Below are positions 22,681 to 33,649 of a stretch of DNA of 64,000 nucleotides, piece by piece. The notes under the pieces are model-generated. The model worked only from the letters and a program-made list of their open reading frames with translations. It made no database searches and was not told the DNA's origin. The first letter of the stretch is position 1; each line of letters begins with the position of its first letter. The stretch lies in contig BGZK01001211.1 of NCBI GenBank assembly GCA_005406025.1, positions 62,001 through 126,000 of the forward strand, given 5' to 3'. This DNA comes from Eumeta japonica (lineage: Eukaryota > Arthropoda > Insecta > Lepidoptera > Psychidae). The position numbers were made by a program, and so were the translations under genes.

Positions 22681-22864
22681 TACAAAAGTTTTCTTGCGTT
22701 AAATTTGTGTTGACATTAAACAAACAATTTCTTTTTTGCCGTCAATTTGTAAAAATAGGTGACGTATGAATGAAATATATATAATAAGGTTAGCAAAGAG
22801 ACATATTTTTAAAATTTGAATATGATTTTTTTTATTTTACTGTTTCTAAGTGACCATTTCTGAA

Positions 22865-24280
22865 ATCTTTAATATAATTCATGTCGTATGAGCACCCTAA
22901 ATAAAAACCAAAAGTAAATCTATTTAAAACGAGGTTTATGTAATTAAAACTTTCTATTCAATGATTAACCTATTACAATTATTATAATAGTTAATGCAAT
23001 GAATTTATGAAAACACCACAAATTTTAATGTAATAGCGTTATTTTTGTTAATAAATAAGAATATACACAAACGACGAGACAATTGATAGTGAATAAGTAT
23101 GTATTTTAATGAGAAATTTAAATTTATTAATTAAAATATTAATAAAATTAATCTCAATCAATACAGATATTATTCAGTATGGAAACCATTTTCATTTCTA
23201 TTTTATTTTTAATAGAATGCTCACAAGCCGTAATATGCTAGGACAATTTATTTACCATTTTGGAATATCCTGAAATATAACATACAGTATATTATTCATT
23301 ATTTAGGCGTTAATTTACAATGTTTTTCAAAAGCTAATAGATCAAACTCTTTCGAACGATGCACCACCTCCTCAGAGAAAACTCGACCAGCGACAAGAGC
23401 GCCAACGTCGTCCGGTGTGGCGCGAACTTTATACACGAGTGCAGGATTCTCTACTTACCACTCTGTAACTTTCTGCAAAGTGTGAATTTGAATATTTTCA
23501 GAGAGGGTGAAGTTTTTGGAAAATTCTCATGAATGTGACTATAACTTTATATAAAGATTTGTCATTCACACAGGATTTCTAAATAATGTATGAAAGTGCA
23601 ATAATTTGAGTTAAATATTGTTTATCGTTCATGAAACTCTTAATTGGTTAAAAAGAAGATTCATACTTTTTATATGTTTATGTCTAAATTTAAACTTCAG
23701 AAATGCAAAAAAATTCTAAAAGAATGACATTAAACTTCGATAGTGCCCTGTACAATAAAAAAGGAAAGTTTTAAATAAAATATTTTTTTTAAATATTAAG
23801 ATATCAGGCCATGAGTCAGATTATTTAATATTTAATGGGTATGTATTTTACTTTTCATAATATTTAAAATAATTATTTTACCAATTTATTTACATATCGC
23901 ATATAACATTTTCTTAACTTCTTTACTGCTTTTGTTCATAACATTGTGAAGAATCTAAGCAAACGCAAGTGTAAAACATATTTTTGATGTTATGGACATG
24001 TTGATATGATATTTATTGTAAAAATAAATGTTCTTTAGTGTCTATATTTCAATTAAAAATACCAGTCATTTTGGATTTTCATTTGAAAATCGTGCATGAT
24101 TTAATTTACTGTGTTCGAATATATAATAACTAAGCGCAATTAAATCAGTAATAAGAAATCTCAGTACAAAATCGTTCAAGTCTAAAAACATACCAGTGAG
24201 TTCGTTATTCTAAACTTTAGCATATTTTTTCATTAAAAACGAAATTTGTTAACGGTATGGGAAAATTTCGGACAGACAGT
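22865..24280. other. AT-rich stretch, nothing recognised
   Basis: About 1.4 kb with no gene, RNA or repeat I can identify. A small patch of balanced composition lies at about 23350-23440. Confidence 0.5.
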
Positions 24281-24282
24281 TG

Positions 24283-24600
24283 ATAAAAGTACTGGATCAT
24301 GTTATTGTCTAAGGCCTCAATCGCTTCATCATTGAGTCGCACTCCACTACAATCTTATCATTTCACTTCGAGGGATTTGAATCTCAGACAAGCCTTAAAC
24401 GCGATCCCGTGTCGTTCGGTGGTGGCTACTAACAACCGTCGTTGCCAACGCGAGGACAATGCCTCAGCACGCTTTCGAGTTTGACTTAAGTTAAAAACTC
24501 ATCGCCCTTGGTGAAGGTCGAACCCAGTAACTTTTAGTTCGAAGGCATCGAATCCTTATCCTTTATCCACGAATCCACCACTCCTCTTCAAAACTTCTCC
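24283..24600 (-). repeat. Candidate tRNA-derived SINE
   Basis: On the minus strand, GTGGTGGATTCGTGGATAAA is followed about 40 bases later by ACTGGGTTCGACCTTCACC, a good match to an internal RNA polymerase III B box (GGTTCGANYCC). This is followed by a body of balanced composition unlike the flanks. No full tRNA cloverleaf can be drawn with confidence, so it is more likely a SINE head than a tRNA gene. Confidence 0.4.
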
Positions 24601-24966
24601 TGTCGCGTATGTACCCCATAAATGTAGCAATGGTTTAGCACAACTTGTCACCTTTGCCTTAAGTAAGCCTATGGAGACAACTGTACGCAAAATTGTTTGC
24701 ACTTGGGTAAAATAATTGTTGAGAATCTATTAATATGTGTAAAGTTGAGAATCTATCAAGCTTGATCTTCTCTCCAAAGTCACCAGTTCATGTTTAATTT
24801 CAGTATGCACCAGGTAGCAAGTTCGATCTGTATGGAGGCTCTCTAATACTAATTAAAAATAATATAAAATACAAAAAATGTTAAGATATTGTGAGCCTGT
24901 CAGTTGAGCGAAACATTAAAGTGGCTTGCATAGAAAAAGAGCAGCCCCCCTAAGTCATCGTGTGAT
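24601..24966. other. AT-rich stretch, nothing recognised
   Basis: No gene or repeat was identified, apart from a small local repetition of GAGAATCTAT at about 24721-24757. Confidence 0.45.
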
Positions 24967-25624
24967 GTAGACGCTTGCCTGCAACATGCATTAACATGTA
25001 GCATGCAACCCACCGTTGACCCTCGAATCTGCCTCTCCACTACGAATGTCTATCCAAAGGATTGAATATTGATTCCAGATTCCAGCATATTATTATTATT
25101 AAATTAATATTATTATTATCTATTAAAACATAAAGATAATAGTAATATGCTCAATGCCCAAATTGACGTTTATAAATCGCATTATTGGACGCTTGCCTGT
25201 AACTGTTTGGGTGATGTTCGTGATGGTTAGTCTGTGACATTTGACAGGTATGTTTATTGGTGGTGGTCTGTGGCTGCTTTAAGGATGCTTTCGTCGCTCT
25301 TTTACCATTGCATGATAGCGGCCCGCTTAACGAGGTTGTGTTGGTTGTTTTAACACTCCTTAGACCCTGGTGGATGTGACTGTCGGCAATTTCCTGAGGA
25401 TGTGCCTGGTTGGCATGAAACGTACGTAGAATTAACAATTTAACGATTAGCGGACTAAGATAATTTTAAAAATAAATAACACTTGCTTAGGTGTTCGATA
25501 TCTGTCAATCCTCTCGAATCAATGTTCAATTCTTTGGATAGAGATTCGTAGTGGAGAGACAGATTCGAGGGTCAGCTGTGGGTTGCATGCTGCATGTTAA
25601 TGCATGTTGCAGACAAGCGTCTAC
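24967..25624. mobile_element. DNA element with ~109-bp inverted repeats (658 bp)
   Basis: The left arm begins GTAGACGCTTGCCTGCAACA and includes CATGCAACCCACCG, ACCCTCGAATCTGCC and TCCACTACGAATG. The right arm (about 25516-25624) is its reverse complement with roughly nine differences. The interior holds a polar frame (25151-25438, minus, 95 codons, many His, Gln, Asn and Thr) with no recognisable family. No clear target-site duplication is visible. It sits exactly at the 5' border of the LINE relic at 25630, so one may have inserted beside or into the other. Confidence 0.8.
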
Positions 25625-25629
25625 TATGG

Positions 25630-28330
25630 ATTCCCGCGAATTCACATCTCACACAATACAATATCGTATGATGTATTCAAAAAAGTAATTGATGATATTT
25701 TTTATAAAATTAGTAAAAATTGTAAATATATTTCTATTTACGAAGACTTTAATATAAATCTATTTAAGAATTCTTGTTTATGTACTAGAATAAAATCTCA
25801 ATTCCAATGTAATGATTTAGACAATTTATTTTTAGAACCGACGAGGTTCGCAGCTACATAATCATTTGGTCTGGATAATATATTCACACATATTAATCCA
25901 GAGTATAAGTCAAATATAAGTAAATTATCATTTGACTATTGTGGACAGCTGGTTTACTTTTAAAATCAATGATAAAAAAATATAAAACGTAAAATCAATA
26001 TTGTGCCTGTGAACACTGGTCGTCTTGAGCAGTTTACATTTAATGTATTAAAAAACGTGTCCGATTTGTCATATTGTATAGACCCTAATGAATTATATAG
26101 TTCACTGTTGACTATAACCAGGCCTGAATGCAAAAATATTTTCAAATCAAAAAATATCAATGTTAATAATACGTTATCATTTAGTGGGCGACAGTGGCTA
26201 GTCATACTAGTAGACGTAAATTGTACGCACTTTATGAGGAAAGGGCGTATAACAATTCTGATATATTCTTCTTTAAGCTTGTGTGCGCAATCGCAAAATC
26301 ATTATCTAATTATAATAAAATAAAAAAGAGTACAAAAATGATAAAAACTACTTGGAATATAACAAATAGTGAAAATGGAAAACGGACATCTAGACATTTA
26401 GAATTTATATTAAAAATTAATGACAAAATTTTTAAAAAGACATAGAAGTTACATTTGCTTATGAAAAATTCTTTGATAGTATTCCAGTTTCAACTACAAA
26501 ATCTCTGAAGTCATCGCCCACTCTCGCTAAATCTTAGTAGAAACGTATTATCGATGTTTGTGGCGTTTCGTATGCATTTACCCACGTCCATTATAATGAT
26601 GTTCTTAAAGCATTCAAATGTTTAAAAATGAAAAAAAACTGCCAATTTTGATGGCTATTCCATAAAAATAATTGATTCGATAATAGATTGTATTGTTCCA
26701 TGTCTAGTAGTTATTTTTAATGCATGCGTCGATTGTGGTATGTTTCCGGATCTAATGAAGCAAAGTAATTCCATTATTTAAATCCGGTAGTATATCTGAC
26801 CCTACAAACTTTAGACCGATATCGATACCACGGAGGCTCAGTAAAATTTTTAAATTTAAATTTACTTTAAATCAACTATCGCAATATTTTTATAAAAATA
26901 ATTTGATGTACATTAAACAATTTGGATTAAAAAAGGATCGCTCAACCACGGAAACAGCTGTCGAGCTTATTCAGTAGACTTTTGATACCTGGAAGGATCG
27001 ACGGGACGCGATGGGTGTTTTCTGTGATTTGTCCAAGGCATTTGACTGCGTTCATCATGACACATTGAATAGGTAACTACATCATTATGGCGTCACGGGT
27101 CGCTCCCTTGACTTCTAGAGTCTTACCTAAGAGATAGAATTCAAAGGGTTGACATTAATGGTGAGAAGACGTCGGGATCTGTAGTCAATATCGGCGTGCC
27201 ACAGGGTTCAGTACTTGGACCATTTCTATTCCTAGTGTACATAAATGATCTACCACATCTTGTTAAGAATGGTTATGGGATTGTATTGTTTGCTGATGAT
27301 ACCTCCTTACGTTTTAAGATTGATAGGCATTAACCAGCTTTTGAGGAAGTTAACAGTAACATCTCTGAAATCGTTGTGGTTTAGTATTAATAATCTACTG
27401 CTCAATGAAAGGAAAACAAAAATGTAAAATTTTCCCTTTCTGATTCTAAATTGATCGACACAAATGTCATGGTCAAGAACGAGGTACTGGATATTGTGGA
27501 CACGACCCTATTTCTTGGTCTCACTTTAGAGTCTAAGTTACGTTGGAATTCTCATATTACGAGATTAGCGAAAAGACTTGGTTTTGCAGCATATGCAGTT
27601 AAATGGATTCGGCGACTTACAGACGAAAGTACCGCGAGACTAGTTTATTTCAGTTTTTTTTATAGTCTTATGACCTATGAAATTTTGTTATGGGGTTACA
27701 CAGCCGACACCAAACACAATTTTCTTGCTATTCGTGCTGTTTAGGATCTAAGACCAATGACATCTCTCAGAGAAAAATTTAAGGAAATTAATGTCCTAAC
27801 TTTAGCATCACAATACATATACGAAAACCTGGTATATGTCAAGAGAAATACAAAATCGTTCCAAAAGAGGAACGATGTCCATGACTTTAACACTAGACAT
27901 GAGAATGATCATGTTGCTCATAAGACCCGTCTAAGTAAAGTTAATAAATCATTTAAGAGGATATATGTGCGCTTTTGTAATAAGATTCTAGCTGAAATTC
28001 AAAGTTTTCCATTTGCTGAGTTTAAACGTTTCGTTAAAAAAAGTTATATGGCAAGGGCTATTATACCGTGTTGGAATATCTTAATGAAAAAAGGCCCTGG
28101 GATTGAGCTGACCGCCTATCAGGTTATTTCATATTATTTTTAAATATCGACTAAATTATAAATTACTAAATCCTTTGTATTGATAAGTAACAAGAGCAAG
28201 CCTTGAGTTTATCGCCCATTCTTCTCTAGGTGAATCAGCATTATATGTAATGTAGAAACGAATTTATTAATGACGTACCACAAGTGTAATTTCATTACCT
28301 ACGAATTAAAGATATTTTTGATTTTTTTTT
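25630..28330 (+). mobile_element. Jockey-type LINE, 5'-truncated and decayed
   Basis: A single plus-strand element: the last part of an endonuclease domain, a reverse transcriptase, a C-terminal domain and a 3' region ending near AATTAAAGATATTTTTGATT with a T-rich tail. The 3' wording (AAGTGTAATTTCATTACCTA) resembles the tails at 22200, 33715 and 15480, so at least four copies of related LINEs are in the window. Confidence 0.85.
25650..28143 (+). pseudogene. Non-LTR retrotransposon polyprotein relic (endonuclease/RT)
   Basis: Read across frameshifts and stops, the relic shows ISIYEDFNINL (endonuclease, where GDFN is usual), SISDPTNFRPISIP (RT region 1), FGLKKDRSTTETAVELIQ, DAMGVFCDLSKAFDCVHHDT (RT motif A), GVPQGSVLGPFLFLVYINDL (motif B) and VLFADDTSLRF (motif C, FADD at 27289-27300). 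Then come SKLRWNSHITRLAKRLGFAA and a C-terminal part with FNTRHENDHVAHKTRLSKVN. Stops include those after VELIQ, DTLNR, KIDRH and LAIRAV (27742-27744). The motif A and FADD Asp residues are preserved, but the gene cannot be translated intact. The layout fits the Jockey group; the exact clade is not certain. Confidence 0.88.
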
Positions 28331-29135
28331 GAATGAGAACGAGTATTTGCAGAAATAAGCCAAGACTCATTATTTCTCGTCTCGTTGAACAAAACTGATA
28401 ATTTCATAATATTTATATTGTTATAAAGTTTAGAATGTATATAGTATTTGACTTGTATTCAAAAAGTTTTACAAGTGATTTGGGATAAGACTGAGAGGCT
28501 TCCGTTTGGACCTTTCATCTGTGGATACCGATGAAATTCCATTGAGGTTATATGGCACATACAAAGGCGGCTTTCGGTCGCAAACTTCGTCAAGTAGAAA
28601 ATAACTTTGAATGTATAACTTCAAAGCGAGATTATAACAAGCGACGTAATAAGTGGCAGCTTGTTTCACGCCGTGAAATGAATAACTCGAGTCGGTGATA
28701 GTAGATGTGAAACATTAACCGAATACGTTTGATTAGAATTCACTGAATGTTAACCTGAAACCGAGTCCAAATTGTTACAATAGCTTCATCACAGTCGATG
28801 ATTTGAAACGCTGTATTATGAGACTGTATTATGAAAGTTTCAATGGGCCGTTTTACGAAAACAATCTAATACGTACCAATTTGCTGTAGCAAATATTTTT
28901 CTTGGGAATTAGATTACCGTTGAATTTCGTTAGAATTCTAAGTCCACGATTGTAGCCTTCGAATATAGATACTAATCAAAAAATTAGTTAACCTAATATT
29001 GTGCCTACACAAACGGTCTCGCTTATTACATTTCGCTAGCTATAATTGAGTAGCTATATAATTTCTACTTTTGTTCGTTGAACAAAAATGAACTCAAACA
29101 CTTTGTCATTTGTGATTCGTGTTTTTTTTTAAGGA
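28331..29135. other. AT-rich stretch, nothing recognised
   Basis: No gene, RNA or repeat was identified. The minus frame at 28469-28669 has no family match. Confidence 0.45.
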
Positions 29136-29139
29136 AAAA

Positions 29140-29455
29140 ATCTTTTAATGGCATTTTCAGGGATAAACGAGCATGCGAGCCATCAGAGAGTGGGTGGTCG
29201 ACGCTACCCATGAACACTTGCAACCCTTGAGAAGTCTCCGATGTGTTGGCGGCCTCTAGGGAAGAAATAGAATGGAGGGGAGGACGGGGTGATGGGGGGA
29301 GTGTGATGATGAAGGGGAACGGACCACCGGAACTTTCATTCGCTGAATGCAACGGGATGAAACGCAACAGCGGGAACTTGTGACACATTGTGGCAGTGCG
29401 GTACCTCACCGGTCCAGCCGTTTCGTGCTGCGGCCAAATGAAGTTATTTTCGTTC
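29140..29455 (+). repeat. Interspersed repeat family A, copy 3 (best preserved)
   Basis: It reads AACGAGCATGCGAGCCATCA, GAGAGTGGGTGGTCG, CCCATGAACACTTGCAACCC, a GATGTGTTGGCGGCCTC block, a G-rich AATGGAGGGGAGGACGGGG, ACCACCGGAACTTTCATTCG and CAGCGGGAACTTGTGAC, ending near TGCTGCGGCCAAATGAAG. The minus-strand frame 29065-29409 is just a reading of this repeat. Confidence 0.7.
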
Positions 29456-29789
29456 TACACCTGATTAAATTTATTAATTTTATGAATCCCAAATGCTAGA
29501 ATGACTATCGATCGATTAAAAATAACATAAGTAGGTAGAAAGGAATTAGTTATCCATACTCTTATTTTATTTCAGAATAATACATGATTTTGGTGGCATT
29601 ATCATTATCATTTATTTAATTTACACAAACTGGTCAATAATTTTGTAATCAGTATACTGAGGTGTATAATTTATTTCGTGGATTGGTATAATGTTGAAAT
29701 AATTTGTTCTATGGATTCAAACGTAGCCCAAATTTAATAGCATTTCAAGTAAGTGAAAGAGAGGGGAGCGTATAACGATGAACTCGAAC
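29456..29789. other. AT-rich stretch, nothing recognised
   Basis: No gene, RNA or repeat was identified. Confidence 0.45.
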
Positions 29790-29940
29790 AGAGAACGTGA
29801 TCTTGGTCAGATTTGAGACTGTGATCGGCATGAAAATTGAAAAAATAATTGGAATTAAAATTGAGACAGGGACCGGGATCAGAATAAGCATCAGAACCGT
29901 AACCATAATCAAAAGCAAGACCGATATTTGTGTCATGACT
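29790..29940. repeat. Degenerate hexamer array, inverted orientation
   Basis: GGAATTAAAATTGAGACAGG, GACCGGGATCAGAATAAGC and ATCAGAACCGTAACCATAAT step in six-base units; on the minus strand they read as the GATTCY/GGTCYY pattern of 53690-54010. The four overlapping open frames here are by-products of the periodicity. Confidence 0.5.
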
Positions 29941-30169
29941 GGAGAAACATTGCTCAACATAAACGGTGATCGGCCTAGAGGTCATTCCGTGTATGCGTGT
30001 TGGGAATGAAGTCTGGTAAAGAATGAATTCGTTGTTGTTTCAAGAACTTACTCTTAGCAAAATAATACCCCGTATTTCATCCCTCCATTTTACAATACAA
30101 TTTGACTTTTGCAACCCTACGTTATCCGATTGCAAGGTAAAGTTTAAAATATCTAAATTGGCCAATTCT

Positions 30170-30660
30170 AGTGTTACCATTGCGAGAACGCGTATTTCAC
30201 CAACTCGCGGAAGTACCGTCGCGCTTTCTGCGCATAAAAACGAAAGCGACATTTTATTTAGGGGCGGAACACATCCGAATTAACGCCGGAACCACTTTCC
30301 CTCCCTCTCCCCCCGCCCCTATCTCATTCCTCCTTTGCGGTTCTATTAAATTTCTGGGAAGTTTTCACAAAGGGGTCCGCCCTTTTCCGAATAATTACGT
30401 CAAATTATCGGATCAAATTGTGAGCGTTAATTTGTAATATGTAAATTGAAACCCTGGAAATATTTTCCAGGAGGCGCGAAAATTTACACCCGCTCCGCCA
30501 CACGTATCGCGCGGGCACGCAGCACTCTAACTCGGGATGGGAAACTTTTCAGTTACTTATCGAAATTTCGCGGGCAACTTTCGAGTACACTTTGAACTTG
30601 TTACTCGCCGATTCCGCGCCGCTCTAGAGGTTAACGCTTACATGTCAATAAGAGGACAAG
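30170..30660. other. GC-rich island, candidate regulatory element
   Basis: This ~500-bp segment has balanced to GC-rich composition with a polypyrimidine run (CCCTCCCTCTCCCCCCGCCC at about 30299), CpG-dense words (ACCCGCTCCGCCACACG, CGCGCGGGCACGCAGC) and a small palindrome CTGGAAATATTTTCCAG (about 30453-30469). Frames on both strands are not recognisable. It may be a conserved non-coding element. Confidence 0.4.
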
Positions 30661-31699
30661 TTCGTAACTAGCCGGGACTTTAAGAACTTTAAAAGGTGTG
30701 TTATTTCATTCCCTTTAAGGAAATTATTTACGAGATTACTTAACTGAACCGAAGGCTGCAACTAAATATCTGTTTCGATAAAGTAGACGAAATGTGGACG
30801 ATTCTATTTATAATCTGACCGGTGCCTCGCGCTTCGCCGCTCATGTGTCAGTGAAGCGTATGCTACCTTTATTTTGCCACGCATAACTTTTGTCATCCCT
30901 TAACTTTTCTAGCTTCTCTATTAATTTTATGAAGACTGATAATCAAAATACTCTGATGATACGGATTGTAAGCTCAGAAGACTTTGACCACTATAAGTTC
31001 AATTTGTTTAAAACATTAATATAAAAATATTCGCATTAACTAGATTTAGTTACCCTGCATTATATACTCTTTTATTCAAAGACCTAAGCAAGTATTTACA
31101 GTGTATTCCTAATAAGGACGAAATTTACTTTATGTGGATCTCAGAGTATACGTACATGTGATAAAATTTCGGATATTGTTGCGAAAATGCGGACTTTTTA
31201 GTCTAAAAATTTTCGGTCGATCTTTTCTTTTTTTTTATCGATATATGCAGTGTAATTCTTTATATAAAAATCACGTCTTTGTGCTCATGTTACATATTGT
31301 TACCACCTCTTATTTTATTTACTTCAAAATATATTTTAAATTGCATAAAATAAAATTCAAGTTTAATTCTCATCTATTTAGTACGTACTAACGTGTAGTT
31401 TTTAGATATACGACATTAATTATACACGATATATGCAGAAACACATGATTTATTTAATAATTTCATTCTAAATTAAATAACACCTATGCCAATGTAGGAT
31501 TATGAAATGAAGAAGCTCCAAATAACACATTAACACACTTTTAACACCTTTAAATAAACCTCATTCCTACTATTCGTGACTTTTGCGTACGGATTGCATT
31601 TTTATAAGGTCTCCAGTGGAATATTCAGGCGAAGTAAAATAAGTCATGGCTTGAAACCTGGATTTTACAAGTACAGTTAGCACCGATTTGAGAGTAGAC
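30661..31699. other. AT-rich stretch, nothing recognised
   Basis: No gene, RNA or repeat was identified; the plus frame at 31134-31391 is AT-driven and without family match. Confidence 0.45.
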
Positions 31700-31753
31700 G
31701 TTTCTTATTTCCCGCAGTAGGCATAGATATGCCTACTGCGGGAAATAAGAAAC
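31700..31753. repeat. Hairpin: 26-bp perfect arms, 2-base spacer
   Basis: 31700-31725 is the exact reverse complement of 31728-31753, with GA as the only unpaired bases (centre CATA-GA-TATG). The arm reads GTTTCTTATTTCCCGCAGTA then GGCATA. It abuts and overlaps by two bases a second hairpin (31752-31797). Confidence 0.95.
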
Positions 31754-31797
31754 ATTTTAACCCCTTGCGTCGAGATCGACGCAAGGGGTTAAAATGT
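31752..31797. repeat. Hairpin: 22-bp perfect arms, 2-base spacer
   Basis: 31752-31773 is the exact reverse complement of 31776-31797, with GA unpaired (centre TCGA-GA-TCGA). The arm reads ACATTTTAACCCCTTGCGTC then GA. The sequence is unrelated to the neighbouring hairpin but has the same size class and the same GA spacer. Confidence 0.95.
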
Positions 31798-33640
31798 GAA
31801 AACAACAGCGTACGTAAGTTGGATGAAACATAAGTAAACATTTATAGTCGACTTTTATTAAGCATGGGAAACATTTTGAATTTGTTGAAAGGGTTGTGTT
31901 TTGAGTATAACTGTAACAATGCACTTTAATGACTAGTTATTATATACTCTTTGTACCTTTTGCTTTCATGTTCGAAAGCCAAGTACCTTTTGCATATTCC
32001 TTTTAATAATATTTTGATTTGGATGTTCTTTCTTACTGAATTCGTTATTTATATCCCTTTTTTGGAAATAAAAAATATTCGAAACTTTCTCAGTTTTGTT
32101 TTGAACCGTAATGCTGAGTAAATGATTCAAGAATTATTTGGGTTTAATAATTTTACTTTTAAATATTTGTACTGTGTTACATGATAAATCTATCTTTATG
32201 AAATTGTGTAACACAAAGAAAGAAGTAACTAATCATACTCGTTAACGTTTCACTATAAATGTCATTCCGTTTTTAATATAAATAGCTTCATTAGTGGCAA
32301 CATCCTTGAGGCGTAATATAATTTTCCAAAATGTAAGTATATAATTGATACTTTTTTTCACATATTTTAGTAAAAAAGATTCTTTGTGCAGCTCGCTGTT
32401 ATTCTTCTGAATTTCGAAACTATAAATAAACGCAAAAATGCGTAAAGAAATTATTTTTTTTTATAAATGTATTTAGAAAATTGAACAAAATATATATAAA
32501 GTTACATAAAACCATTAACCATTGGCTATTAAAATGATTAGTGACGACACGATAATGCGACGGACTGTACGTCACGTAACGGTTAGGCTTACTAGATTTA
32601 CGTCAGGCTTAAATTGGGAGGCGCACTGTCAGCTACACTGCTTCATGTAGGCTGTACTGCTTCAGTCTAGATTAAGTAGAACGAATCCAAATCTTCCCAA
32701 GATTTTACCAGTCTTGTAATTTCTTACATGAAAATATAGGGGATGATTTAAAATCAACCTTACGCTTGCACATATTTATGTTACTCAGGCTATTTATTAC
32801 TTAAGCTTTAAATAAAAGCCTATCGTTATCCGACTACGCCAGATCCAAAGGAGAGTTATGATTTCAACAATGTATTTGTGCATGAATGTATGTATATGGA
32901 TATGTTCATCTCTTGTCTAGTAGTTCCTAAAATACTTGTCTTAATCTTGTAAGTAAGGTATCATTTTAACACTCCGCGTGTCATAGGCTATCAAATGTCT
33001 TCTAATATCTCATACGTTGAGCTTATAAGTTCTTTTCCGACCTCTAGAAAATAAAAACTCAACTGATTACGACCAATGCTCTTTAAATGATTATGAAAGT
33101 TTGGACCTATACGAACTACCCCATTGAAAGCTTTAAATGCACTTAATGACTCCTTTTCTATTTCAATTTGTACAACGAACTTAGGGATCGTTTTTTCGTA
33201 GTAAGAATACTTATGTATTTTTAACAATCGGGTTTTAATATTCTTATTTTTCCATATTAGGATAGACGCGTATAGTAGTCGTCGCCTTAATTCGTCAGGT
33301 GGCGCACTCAGTTTCTGTCGAATTCATAACTGGCGCAATATGATTTGAAAATGTGAGGTGTTAATATTGCAGCTTTGTTTGGTACATTGTAAATTTTGTT
33401 ATTTTACTACTTCTATATAGAAAGTTGTATTTAAAAAATCAAACGATTGATTAATTTTGAGTTTTATTTGCGTGGATAAGATTATTGAAATTTGACTTTG
33501 TGAGTCTGCAGTTATTTTATAGGTTACCAATCATGATATTACTAAGATTAACCTTCCTTGAAAGTTTACTTATATATTATAGAGCTTCGACCTTGAACTC
33601 TCCAAACTGGACTGGTGAGGGTTGGGGCTGCTGACGACAA
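31798..33640. other. AT-rich stretch with one unassigned open frame
   Basis: No recognised gene. The minus-strand frame at 32991-33227 (78 codons, starting MLKIHKYSYYEKTIPKFVV) has a balanced composition with charged residues and could be a fragment of a transposon or host protein, but I cannot assign it. A GC-richer patch lies at about 32550-32640. Confidence 0.4.
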
Positions 33641-33649
33641 TGCAAAAAT

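Larger units (their letters stand above)
21155..22864 (-). mobile_element. Dead mariner, split by a LINE tail
   Basis: Degenerate ends face each other: TCAGAAAGGCCTTAGAAAAT at about 21154-21173 and, read from the other strand, TCAGAAATGGTCACTTAGAA ending at about 22863. Between them lies a minus-strand mariner transposase relic interrupted by ~440 bp of LINE (21820-22258). Subtracting that insertion leaves about 1.27 kb, the usual mariner length. The terminal repeat alignment is imperfect, so the exact limits are approximate. Confidence 0.8.

Noticed and set aside
29065..29409. 114-codon minus-strand frame with prolines
   Set aside because: It lies across interspersed repeat family A (copy 3), whose plus-strand blocks explain it.
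29734..29985. Overlapping frames on both strands with two-residue periodicity
   Set aside because: All follow from the degenerate hexamer repeat; no evidence of a protein.
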